Positions 15,357 through 23,236 of a stretch of DNA of 33,648 nt are shown here, in pieces. Within the stretch, counting starts at the first letter, position 1. Every line of letters starts with the position of its first letter. This stretch comes from Pseudomonadota bacterium. GTDB taxonomy: Bacteria; Pseudomonadota; Alphaproteobacteria; Rhizobiales; Devosiaceae. Position numbers and translations under genes: made by a program. The stretch is from the NCBI GenBank assembly GCA_023391095.1, contig JAEWBN010000011.1, positions 1 through 33,648 of the forward strand, given 5' to 3'. Below the pieces are notes generated by a model. That model worked only from the letters and a program-made list of their open reading frames with translations, did no database searches and was not told the origin of the DNA.

Positions 15357-16213
15357 GCAACGAGGGCAAGCCCGTTTCCGAAACGACCAAAACGGGCCGC
15401 CGTTCGTGGGCCGATGTGGGCCCCCGTTTCGCTTCTGCGATCGTGCTGATCGCTGTCACAGCTTCAGCGCTCTACATCGGTAGCTACTTTTTCGCCGGCG
15501 TCGTTGGCGCCGTGTATGGCGGTGCCTACCGCGAGTGGGAAACCATGGTGTCCCGCGCCCCGATCAGTCCCGCTGGCTATGCCATGATGCTGATGGTGGG
15601 CCTGTCCGCCCTGTCATTTCCCTTTGCAGGAGCGATCGGAACAGCGCTCTTTGTCGGTCTTGCCTGCATCATCGCCCTGACCATGGGCCGTGATGGTCTC
15701 AGCTGGCGTCTCGGTGGCCTTGTCGTTTTCGGCGTTCTGATCGTTTCAATCCTCGCCATGCGCGGCGACGGGACGGCCGGGATCTGGGCCGGCGTATACC
15801 TGGGCACGGTGGTCTGGATGACGGACTCGGCTGCATTCTTTACAGGCCGGCAAATCGGGGGCGAGAAGCTTGCCCCTGGCATCTCCCCTTCGAAAACCTG
15901 GTCCGGCGCATTGGGTGGCCTTGCCCTGGGAACCGGGGCAGGGGTGCTGGTCTGGTCGGTTGCGACAGACTCTCCGCTCTGGATCGGCGTGGTCTTGTCT
16001 ATGTCCATCAGCATTCTCGGCCAGGCTGGGGATCTGACGGAAAGCGCAATCAAGCGTCATTTCCGCATCAAGGATAGCGGCGATATCATCCCGGGCCATG
16101 GCGGCCTGATGGACCGCCTTGATAGCCTCACATTTGGCGCGATTCTGGTGCTGTTGGTGGGTAGCCTGCACGCCGGCTACGGCGCCGTGGCCGAAGGCCT
16201 GCTCTATTGGTAA
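15353..16213 (+). CDS. cdsA: Phosphatidate cytidylyltransferase (CDP-diglyceride synthase)
   Basis: A 286-residue inner-membrane enzyme converting phosphatidate and CTP to CDP-diacylglycerol, the precursor of all phospholipids. Several transmembrane segments start at about residue 27. The C-terminal signature is SAIKRHFRIKDSGD followed by PGHGGLMDRLDS, with the metal-binding Asp and Lys residues of the family. The start is TTG, overlapping the uppS stop. Right after the stop a GCGCC-GCGA-GGCGC hairpin with a GNRA-type loop (16214-16227) occurs in the short gap to rseP. Confidence 0.95.
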   Translation: MSNEGKPVSETTKTGRRSWADVGPRFASAIVLIAVTASALYIGSYFFAGVVGAVYGGAYREWETMVSRAPISPAGYAMMLMVGLSALSFPFAGAIGTALFVGLACIIALTMGRDGLSWRLGGLVVFGVLIVSILAMRGDGTAGIWAGVYLGTVVWMTDSAAFFTGRQIGGEKLAPGISPSKTWSGALGGLALGTGAGVLVWSVATDSPLWIGVVLSMSISILGQAGDLTESAIKRHFRIKDSGDIIPGHGGLMDRLDSLTFGAILVLLVGSLHAGYGAVAEGLLYW

Positions 16214-16243
16214 GCGCCGCGAGGCGCCGCATTTGGAATTGGT

Positions 16244-17365
16244 ATGTCCTCCTATTTCTTGTGGCTCAACGCCATCTGGATTCTCTCTGTCGTCGTTTTC
16301 GTCCATGAGATCGGGCACTATCTGGTAGCGCGCTGGAATGGCGTCGCCATCCAGGCCTTTTCCATCGGATTCGGACGTGAGCTGATCGGCTGGAACGACC
16401 GGCACGGAACGCGCTGGAAGATTTCGCTCATCCCCTTGGGAGGTTATGTCCGCTTCGTAGGCGACATGAACGCCGCCAGCGTGCCCGATCCGGAGGCCGC
16501 CGCCGCGGCTGATCCCGCCCTGGCGCCGCACCTGTTCGCCAACAAGAATGTCTGGCAGCGCATTGCCATCGTGGCCGCCGGCCCGATTGCCAATATCCTG
16601 CTTACCTTCCTCATCCTCTATGCGCTTCTGCTCGGTTATGGCCGCTACACCATTCCCCCGGTCATCGGGGAGGTGCTTCCGGGCTCCGTCGCAGAATCAG
16701 CCGGCTTCCTGCCGGGTGACCGGATCGTTTCGGTTGACGGCTACGCGGTTCAGGGCTTCGAGGATTTCCAGAGATATGTGGCGACGAGTCCCGCGCGCGA
16801 AGTCCTGGTAGAAATCGAGCGCAACGGCGCCCCCGAAAGCAAGTCGCTCACGCCGGAAGCCGTGGTCGTGGAAGACCGTTTTGGCAACAATCAGCGCATC
16901 GGCCGCATCGGCGTGTCGCGCGAAGTCTCTGACAACGACGTGACGCTTTATCGTCCCGGTCCTGTCGAAGCCATCGGCATGACGGTCGAGGAAATCCGCT
17001 TCATCATCCAGCGGACAGCAGCCTTTCTGGGCGACTTCTTTGTTGGCCGCGGCGATTTCCAGCAGCTTGGCGGGCCTGTGAAAGTTGCCAAGGTGTCAGG
17101 AGAGGTGGCGACGCTTGGGATCGTGGCACTCATAAACCTGATGGCGCTTCTGTCCCTCAATATCGGGATCTTCAACTTGCTGCCCATCCCCATGCTCGAC
17201 GGTGGTCACCTGATGTATTACGGCGTCGAGGCGGCGCGGGGCAGGCCTCTCAGCATGCGGACGCAGGAGATCGGTTTCCGGTTCGGCTTTGCGCTGGTGG
17301 TGGCCCTCATGGTGTTCACCTTGTTCAATGACACGATTTTTGACCACCTGGGGATTCTGCGCTAA
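16244..17365 (+). CDS. rseP: Site-2 intramembrane zinc metalloprotease RseP
   Basis: A 373-residue site-2 protease that cleaves anti-sigma factors and remnant signal peptides within the inner membrane. The zinc-binding HEIGH motif is at residues 21-25 in the first transmembrane helix. The third ligand lies in NLLPIPMLDGGH with Asp at about residue 319 in a later helix. One PDZ domain is visible (PVIGEVLPGSVAESAGFLPG), where E. coli RseP has two; a single PDZ is common in alphaproteobacteria. The start is 30 bases after cdsA. bamA follows after a gap of about 180 bases, the usual neighbourhood. Confidence 0.95.
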   Translation: MSSYFLWLNAIWILSVVVFVHEIGHYLVARWNGVAIQAFSIGFGRELIGWNDRHGTRWKISLIPLGGYVRFVGDMNAASVPDPEAAAAADPALAPHLFANKNVWQRIAIVAAGPIANILLTFLILYALLLGYGRYTIPPVIGEVLPGSVAESAGFLPGDRIVSVDGYAVQGFEDFQRYVATSPAREVLVEIERNGAPESKSLTPEAVVVEDRFGNNQRIGRIGVSREVSDNDVTLYRPGPVEAIGMTVEEIRFIIQRTAAFLGDFFVGRGDFQQLGGPVKVAKVSGEVATLGIVALINLMALLSLNIGIFNLLPIPMLDGGHLMYYGVEAARGRPLSMRTQEIGFRFGFALVVALMVFTLFNDTIFDHLGILR

Positions 17366-17446
17366 GTCCTTGTTAACCTTGGTTGGCGAGGTGTTGCACG
17401 AATACAAGGGCGCCAATGAATTGCTAACCGCGTGGGAACACGCCGC

Positions 17447-17474
17447 TTGTCCCTGGTTAAAAAAACAGTAAAAC
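17447..17474 (+). promoter_or_regulatory. Possible bamA promoter
   Basis: TTGTCC (17447-17452) and TAAAAC (17469-17474) are 16 bases apart in an A-rich stretch upstream of bamA. The match is modest and rests on pattern alone. Confidence 0.25.
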
Positions 17475-17480
17475 ACTTCA

Positions 17481-17552
17481 ATGGAGTTAGCTTGGGGGAG
17501 CGCTGTGCATGGCGATTCTCCGGGCCGGTCGCAGAAGGCAATAACAATATGA
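17481..17552 (+). CDS. Possible 23-residue upstream ORF overlapping the bamA start
   Basis: A short frame from an ATG (MELAWGSAVHGDSPGRSQK...) ends with TGA inside ATGA, the first bases of bamA. The ATGA overlap is the layout of translational coupling. No clear ribosome-binding site precedes it, and composition gives no support, so it may be chance. If translated it could tune BamA synthesis. Confidence 0.2.
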   Translation: MELAWGSAVHGDSPGRSQKAITI

Positions 17553-19696
17553 TCAACCCCACCAAGCTTTTGCGTGGCGCGGTATCCGCGGTCGCCATCA
17601 TGGGGGCAGCCCCCGTCGTGGCAGGCCTGCCGGTTATCGGTGTCGCAAGCGTTCACGCGCAGGAGCAGCTGGTCGGTTCAGTTCTGTTTGAGGGCAACCG
17701 GCGTTTCTCGGACTCCCAACTGTTGGCGATGGTGGATATCTCCGCCTCGGGCATCTTTACCCAGCAGCGTTTGGCAGCCGACATCGAAAGCATCCGTCAG
17801 GCATATGACCGGGATGGTTTCCTGGGCGTGGCCGTCACGGCGCGGACCGAGCCGACAGCCGATGGCCGCGTACGGGTGGTCTTCCAGGTCAATGAAGGCG
17901 AGCGCACCGGTATCGCTGCGATCAACTTCACCGGCAACAATTCGATCGGCGCTGCCAATCTCAAGGGAGCGATGCTCACCAAGGAGACTGGCTTCCTGAG
18001 CTGGCTGGTGCGTGACGATGGTTACGACGAGCAGAAGCTGGCCGTCGACCGTGAGCGCATTCGCCTCTACTACGCCAATCGTGGTTACCCCGATGCCCAG
18101 GTCAACTCGGTCGCCGAGTATGATGCGTCCCGGAATGCCTATTTCATCAACGTGACGATCAATGAAGGTCAGCCCTACAAGTTTAGCTCTGTGGGCATCG
18201 AGACCAGCATTGATGGCCTGAACACCGACGTCCTGCGCAGCGCAGTGCGGACCGGTCAGAACGCCGGCTACTCGGCAGCTGATCTGCAGCGCTCCATCGA
18301 GGACATGGCCTACGAGGCGACGGTTCAGGGTTATTCCTTTGCCGATGTGCGCGCCCGCCTGGATCGCGACGTTGCCACCAACACCTTCAAGGTCACCTAT
18401 CTAGTGGATGAAGGCGCCCGCATCTATGTCGAGCGCATCAACATCACCGGCAACACCAAGACCCGCGATTTCGTGATCCGTCGCGAGCTGGAATTTGGTG
18501 AAGGCGACCCGTTCAACCGTTCCGTCGTCATTCGCGGCCGTAAGAACATCGAAGCTCTTGGTTACTTCTCGCGCGTTGATATCTCGACCGCTCCTGGCTC
18601 GGGCCCGGACAAGGTTGTTCTCAATATCAACGTCACCGAAACCGCTTCGGGCGAATACGGCGCCTCTGCCGGCTATTCGACCACCGACGGTATCCTCGGC
18701 GAGATCTCGCTGACCGAGCGTAACTTCCTCGGTCGTGGCCAGTATCTGCGGGCAGCGGTTGGCGCCACCCAGTCGGGTCGTACCTTTGACTTCTCGTTCA
18801 CCGAACCCCGCTTCATGGGCCTTAAGGTGTCGGCCGGCGTTGACGCATATCACCGCATCAACGACGAGACCGATGCATCCTTCTATGGGTCGGAGACCAC
18901 TGGTGGACAGCTGCGCTTTGGCGTGCCGATCACCAGCACTCTGTCCGCCAGCGTATTTGGCGGATACGAGCGCCGGGTTATCAAGGACGGTGACCCGTCT
19001 GCAACTCCGCCGGTCGCTGCAGACTCGAGTTTGGTCATTGATGGCCAGGAGTTCAACAAGGCGTTCGTTGGCTATTCGTTGGTCTGGAACGGCGTTGATG
19101 ACGTCAAGAAGCCGACCGAAGGGCTCTACGCAACCGTCAGCCAGCAGTATATCGGTCTCGACTTTAACCTGCTGAAGTCGGAAGCCCGGGCGCGTTACTA
19201 CATGCCGCTTATCCCCGACGCGGGGATTGTGGGCAGCGTACGTGGTCAGGCTGGCATCATCAACAGCCTGGATGGCGGTTCGGTGCACGCAGTTGAGGCG
19301 TTTAAGCCTGGGCAGCAGCTCATTCGCGGCTTTGAAGGTCGCGGCCTTGGTCCCCGCCTGACTACGGGCGAAGTCCTTGGCGCAACGATGTATGCCGGTA
19401 TTTCTGCTGAAATCGAGTTCCCGATCCCCGTCCTGCCGGAGAATTACGGCCTGAGCGGTGCGGTGTGGGCGGACGCAGCTTGGATCGGCAGCGACAATTT
19501 GCCAACAGGAGTTGGTCCCGGCACCGGTGTCTTCGATCCGACCACCAATGACGAGCCGTGGCGCGCGTCGGTCGGTGCGTCGCTGATCTGGGCGTCGCCC
19601 TTTGGTCCGCTGCGTGGCGACTTCTCGCACGTGCTGAACAAGTCTACTGGGGACAAGACGCAGATGTTCCAGTTCTCGATCTCGACGCTGTTCTAG
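17549..19696 (+). CDS. bamA: Outer membrane protein assembly factor BamA
   Basis: A 715-residue Omp85 protein, the core of the BAM complex that folds beta-barrels into the outer membrane. Residues 1-37 are a signal peptide (LLRGAVSAVAIMGAAPVVAG, cleavage predicted after VHA). Five POTRA domains follow, the first beginning VGSVLFEGNRRF. The C-terminal barrel contains IRGF at 592-595, the conserved lid-loop motif, and the protein ends in Phe (FSISTLF), the usual barrel signal. I start at MINPTKLLRG because it gives a proper signal peptide; a GTG at 17432 is in frame but adds a charged, non-signal extension. No skp gene lies between bamA and lpxD. Confidence 0.96.
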   Translation: MINPTKLLRGAVSAVAIMGAAPVVAGLPVIGVASVHAQEQLVGSVLFEGNRRFSDSQLLAMVDISASGIFTQQRLAADIESIRQAYDRDGFLGVAVTARTEPTADGRVRVVFQVNEGERTGIAAINFTGNNSIGAANLKGAMLTKETGFLSWLVRDDGYDEQKLAVDRERIRLYYANRGYPDAQVNSVAEYDASRNAYFINVTINEGQPYKFSSVGIETSIDGLNTDVLRSAVRTGQNAGYSAADLQRSIEDMAYEATVQGYSFADVRARLDRDVATNTFKVTYLVDEGARIYVERINITGNTKTRDFVIRRELEFGEGDPFNRSVVIRGRKNIEALGYFSRVDISTAPGSGPDKVVLNINVTETASGEYGASAGYSTTDGILGEISLTERNFLGRGQYLRAAVGATQSGRTFDFSFTEPRFMGLKVSAGVDAYHRINDETDASFYGSETTGGQLRFGVPITSTLSASVFGGYERRVIKDGDPSATPPVAADSSLVIDGQEFNKAFVGYSLVWNGVDDVKKPTEGLYATVSQQYIGLDFNLLKSEARARYYMPLIPDAGIVGSVRGQAGIINSLDGGSVHAVEAFKPGQQLIRGFEGRGLGPRLTTGEVLGATMYAGISAEIEFPIPVLPENYGLSGAVWADAAWIGSDNLPTGVGPGTGVFDPTTNDEPWRASVGASLIWASPFGPLRGDFSHVLNKSTGDKTQMFQFSISTLF

Positions 19697-19720
19697 TCGT
19701 TTCGGCTTAAAACCAATACT

Positions 19721-19756
19721 GAGCCGCGGGCGAATGCACCGCGGCTCATTTGTTTG
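19721..19756 (+). terminator. Terminator or attenuator between bamA and lpxD
   Basis: GAGCCGCGG and CCGCGGCTC form a perfect 9-bp stem with a 9-base loop, followed by ATTTGTTTG. It begins 24 bases after the bamA stop and ends 11 bases before the lpxD start, leaving no room for a new promoter, so partial read-through into the lpx genes is likely. Confidence 0.65.
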
Positions 19757-19766
19757 AAGAAGCAGC

Positions 19767-20795
19767 ATGGTCGACACCAGATTTCATCGCTTTTCCGGTT
19801 CTGTGGCGCTGGGTGATCTGCTCGGCAGGCTGGGCCGCGACGATCTTGCACAGAGCGTAGCCGAGCCATCCGCCGAGGTGACAGGTGTCAGCGAATTGGA
19901 TCTGGCCGGGCCGGGCCAGATCGTGCTGGCTGCCCATGCCACCTACGGGGAAGCACTGAGCAAGACCAAGGCAGGCATCGCCGTCGTCCTTGCAACCCTC
20001 AAAGACCTTGTCCCCTCGGGTACCGTGGCCGTCGTGACGGACAAGCCGCATCACCTTTTCGCGGACATGCTCGAAGCGCTCTATCCCAACAGCACCCGTT
20101 CGGTCATCGCCGCGCAGCGGGACGACCTAGGCGCCCCGGTTTACGAGCGCGAGGTCGTGCTGGGCGACCATGTCGTGGTCGGCCCCGGCGTCGAGATCGG
20201 CCGCAACACCGTGATCGGTGCGAACACAGTCATAGGCGCGGGCGTCACGATCGGTCGGGACTGTGTCATTGGCGCCAATTGCACCATTGACTGTGCCCAT
20301 GTCGGTAACGGCGTCGTTCTCCATGCCGGCGTGCGGATCGGCACGGAAGGCTTTGGCTGGCTCGATTTCGGCACAACCAACAGGAAGATCCCGCAGCTTG
20401 GCCGCGTCATCATCCAGGACCGCGTGGAGATCGGTGCCAACAGCACCGTGGACCGCGGCGCCTTGGGTGACACCGTGGTGGGCGAGGGGACAAAGGTCGA
20501 TAACCTCGTCCAGATCGGGCACAATTGCCGTATCGGCCGCAACTGCCTTATCGCCGCCATGTCGGGCCTGTCCGGCTCGACCATCCTTGAGGACGGTGTT
20601 CTTATGGGCGGGGGCGTGGGCACTTCAGGCCATCTGCGCATTGGCGCGGGTTCCATGGTTCACGGCCGCGCGGCGGTGACCAAGGACTGGCCCGCAGGGT
20701 CCAAACTTGCCGGTGCGCCGGCCCAGGATATAAAAGATTTTTGGCGCGAGATCGCCGTCATGCGCAAACTTTCCAAGGGGGATAAGCGGGGATGA
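19767..20795 (+). CDS. lpxD: UDP-3-O-acylglucosamine N-acyltransferase
   Basis: A 342-residue trimeric acyltransferase performing the third step of lipid A synthesis: transfer of a 3-hydroxyacyl chain from acyl carrier protein to the 2-amino group. The N-terminal uridine-binding domain is followed by a left-handed beta-helix of hexapeptide repeats (VVGPGVEIGRNTVIGANTVI and onward). The catalytic His is at residue 252 in DNLVQIGHNCRIG. GAAG precedes the ATG. The stop overlaps the fabZ start as ATGA. It opens the lpxD-fabZ-lpxA-lpxB operon. Confidence 0.97.
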   Translation: MVDTRFHRFSGSVALGDLLGRLGRDDLAQSVAEPSAEVTGVSELDLAGPGQIVLAAHATYGEALSKTKAGIAVVLATLKDLVPSGTVAVVTDKPHHLFADMLEALYPNSTRSVIAAQRDDLGAPVYEREVVLGDHVVVGPGVEIGRNTVIGANTVIGAGVTIGRDCVIGANCTIDCAHVGNGVVLHAGVRIGTEGFGWLDFGTTNRKIPQLGRVIIQDRVEIGANSTVDRGALGDTVVGEGTKVDNLVQIGHNCRIGRNCLIAAMSGLSGSTILEDGVLMGGGVGTSGHLRIGAGSMVHGRAAVTKDWPAGSKLAGAPAQDIKDFWREIAVMRKLSKGDKRG

Positions 20796-21268
20796 ACGAG
20801 AACATCAGCAGTGCCACTGAACTCGACAAGATGAGCATCGGCGAGATTCTGGAAGCGCTGCCGCACCGCTATCCCTTTCTGATGATCGACCGCATCGTCC
20901 AGATCGACGGTGACGAGTCTGCCGTGGGCATCAAGAACGTCACGTTCAATGAACCCATTTTCCAGGGGCACTTCCCCGGCAACCCCATCTTCCCGGGTGT
21001 GCTGATCATTGAAGGCATGGCCCAGACGGCTGGCGCTATCGTCATCAAGCATGACGCCAATGTGGGCGGCAAGAAGATCGTACTCATGCTGGGCGTGGAC
21101 AATGCGCGTTTCCGCAAGCCTGCCGGCCCTGGTGACACCCTGGAATTTCACATTTCCAAGATGCACCGCCGACGCAACGTTGGCCGCTACAAGGCCGAGG
21201 CGAAGGTCGATGGCGTCATTGTCGCCGAAGCTGAAATCACTGCAATGATCGTGAGTGCCGATCAGTGA
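20792..21268 (+). CDS. fabZ: 3-hydroxyacyl-ACP dehydratase FabZ
   Basis: A 158-residue hot-dog-fold dehydratase converting 3-hydroxyacyl-ACP to trans-2-enoyl-ACP in fatty acid synthesis. It competes with LpxA and LpxD for hydroxyacyl-ACP, which explains its place inside the lipid A operon. The family motifs are LPHRYPFLMIDR and FQGHFPGNPIFPGVLIIE, giving the catalytic pair His60 and Glu74. ATGA overlap with lpxD and GTGA overlap with lpxA imply coupled translation. Confidence 0.97.
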   Translation: MNENISSATELDKMSIGEILEALPHRYPFLMIDRIVQIDGDESAVGIKNVTFNEPIFQGHFPGNPIFPGVLIIEGMAQTAGAIVIKHDANVGGKKIVLMLGVDNARFRKPAGPGDTLEFHISKMHRRRNVGRYKAEAKVDGVIVAEAEITAMIVSADQ

Positions 21269-22074
21269 GCGACGCAGTCATCCACCCGACGGCCATCGTG
21301 GCCGAGGGTGCCCGGCTTGGCAAAGGGGTCAGGATCGGCCCCTATTGCATCGTGGGCGGGGATGTCTCTCTTGCCGACAATGTCGAGCTCAAGTCCCATG
21401 TGGTGATCGAGGGCCACACCACGGTCGGCCGCGACACCACGATTTTTGCCTTTGCGTCCATCAGCAATATTCCGCAGGACCGGAAGTATCACGGCGAAGC
21501 CTCGCGCGTCGAAATTGGCGAGCGCTGCATCATCCGCGAATCCGTCACCATCAATCCCGGCACCGAGGCCGGCGGCATGGTCACGCGCATCGGCAATGAC
21601 TGCCTCATCATGGCCTGCGCCCATGTCGCCCATGACGCCATCATCGGCAACAATGTCATCATGGCGAACTATGTCGGCATCGCCGGGCACGTGATCGTGG
21701 GCGACAACGTCATCTTCGGCGGCACCTGCGTGATCCATCAGTTCACGCGCATCGGGCCCTATGCCTTCATTGGCGCCCAGTCCATGGTCGATGGCGACGT
21801 CATCCCCTATGGCATGGCGGTCGGCAACCGCGCTGTGCTGACGGGCCTCAACCTGGTTGGCCTGCGCCGCCACAAGTTCGACCGCGAAGCCATCCACCGC
21901 CTACGCGCGGCCTACCGGCAGATCTTTGCCAGCGAAGGCACGCTGCGCGAACGGGTCGAGGATGCGGCCGAGTTGTTCAAAGAGGACCAGCTGGTCCAGG
22001 ATGTGGTCAACTTCATCACCGAGGGCACGGATCGCCCGATCCTGCTGCCGCGCAACGGGCACGATAGCGACTGA
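21265..22074 (+). CDS. lpxA: UDP-N-acetylglucosamine O-acyltransferase
   Basis: A 269-residue cytoplasmic trimer catalysing the first step of lipid A synthesis, acylation of the 3-OH of UDP-GlcNAc. Hexapeptide repeats build a left-handed beta-helix, and the catalytic His is residue 123 in ACAHVAHD. NIPQDRKYHGE and TINPGTEAGG are typical LpxA stretches. The C-terminal helical domain is present. The start is GTG inside the fabZ stop. The next gene begins 13 bases after the stop; the lpxI gene usual at this point in relatives is absent. Confidence 0.97.
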   Translation: MSDAVIHPTAIVAEGARLGKGVRIGPYCIVGGDVSLADNVELKSHVVIEGHTTVGRDTTIFAFASISNIPQDRKYHGEASRVEIGERCIIRESVTINPGTEAGGMVTRIGNDCLIMACAHVAHDAIIGNNVIMANYVGIAGHVIVGDNVIFGGTCVIHQFTRIGPYAFIGAQSMVDGDVIPYGMAVGNRAVLTGLNLVGLRRHKFDREAIHRLRAAYRQIFASEGTLRERVEDAAELFKEDQLVQDVVNFITEGTDRPILLPRNGHDSD

Positions 22075-22087
22075 GCAGGGGCCGGAT

Positions 22088-23236
22088 GTGAGCGAGACGC
22101 TGCGCCTATTCATTCTGGCCGGCGAGCCATCCGGAGATCGCATTGCGGCCGACCTTGTGCGGCGGCTCCGCGCCGAGGTCAGCGTCGAGTTGACCGGTGT
22201 GGGCGGCGACGAACTGGCGGGGCAGGGGCTGACCTCGCTCTATCCCATGTCCGACCTCGCCGTCATGGGCATCACCGATGTTCTGCTGAACCTGCCGCGG
22301 CTCCTGTGGCGCCTGGACCAGACGGCGCGGAAAATTCTCGCAACCCGGCCCGACGTCGTCGTGCTGGTCGACGCACAGGACTTCTCCAAGCTCCTGGCGC
22401 AGCGTCTGCGCAAGCGCGGCTATGGCGGCAAGATCATTCTCTACGTCGCCCCCTCGGTCTGGGCGCGCAACCCCGAACGGGCGGCCAAGCTCCGGCCGCT
22501 TTTTGACGCGGTCCTTTGCGTCCTGCCGTTCGAGCCTGCTGTGATGGAACGGCTGGGTGGCCCGCCCACCTGGTATGTAGGTCACCCGGCGCTCGACGAA
22601 CGCCTGTTTACAACGGAAACCCCCGCAGCCGGTCCCCTGATCCTGCTCCCGGGCAGCCGCGAAGGCGAACTCCGCCGTCATCTGCCCGTACTAAAAGCCA
22701 TTTCCAAGCGTCTGGCGGAGCGGCCCGAAGTCACCGAACTCGTCGTCCCGACCCTGCCCAGACTGCGCAGCCGTCTCGCCGCCGAATTTGCGACCTGGCC
22801 GGTGCCGGTCACCCTGCTTGATGCGCGCGACCAGCGTCGCGAATACTATAGCCGCGCCTTGGCCGCCATATGCGTCTCGGGCACGGTGACGCTCGAACTC
22901 GCCCTGGCGCGCGTGCCGATGGCTGTCATCTATGCGCTGGATACCCATCAGGCGCGCATTTATGCCCGCCTCGGCAGGCCGCACGTGTCGCTGCCCAATA
23001 TCATCCTTGGCCGCGAGGCTGTGCCGGAAGTCGTCGAAACACCGCTCGATGTCGAGACCGTGGCCGCGGTGGCTCTGGGCTTGGTGGGCGAAAAAACAGC
23101 CCGCCAGAAGCAGGTCGATGCTTTTGGCGAGCTGTCGGATCTGATGGAGACCGGCGAGGCGGCCCATGGCCGGCAGGACCCGGCCGAGCGGGTCCTGGCC
23201 GTTTGGCGCAATCAGCGGCTGCTGATCGGCTCGTAG
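22088..23236 (+). CDS. lpxB: Lipid-A-disaccharide synthase
   Basis: A 382-residue GT19 glycosyltransferase joining UDP-2,3-diacylglucosamine and lipid X into the tetra-acyl disaccharide at the inner membrane. The N-terminus LFILAGEPSGD is the family signature, followed by GVGGDELAGQGL, APSVWAR and LLPGSREGELRRHLP. I take the GTG that gives VSETLRLFILAG; the frame is open much further upstream inside lpxA, but that part is another frame of lpxA. Its 3' end overlaps the end of the convergent gltA by 25 bases. Confidence 0.96.
   Translation: MSETLRLFILAGEPSGDRIAADLVRRLRAEVSVELTGVGGDELAGQGLTSLYPMSDLAVMGITDVLLNLPRLLWRLDQTARKILATRPDVVVLVDAQDFSKLLAQRLRKRGYGGKIILYVAPSVWARNPERAAKLRPLFDAVLCVLPFEPAVMERLGGPPTWYVGHPALDERLFTTETPAAGPLILLPGSREGELRRHLPVLKAISKRLAERPEVTELVVPTLPRLRSRLAAEFATWPVPVTLLDARDQRREYYSRALAAICVSGTVTLELALARVPMAVIYALDTHQARIYARLGRPHVSLPNIILGREAVPEVVETPLDVETVAAVALGLVGEKTARQKQVDAFGELSDLMETGEAAHGRQDPAERVLAVWRNQRLLIGS

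Noticed and set aside
17432..17548. Longer bamA N-terminus from a GTG at 17432
   Set aside because: It would place charged residues before the signal peptide; the ATG at 17549 gives a normal signal sequence.
18401..19777. A 458-codon leftward frame across bamA
   Set aside because: Antisense to the BamA POTRA and barrel region; arginine-rich and unlike any family.
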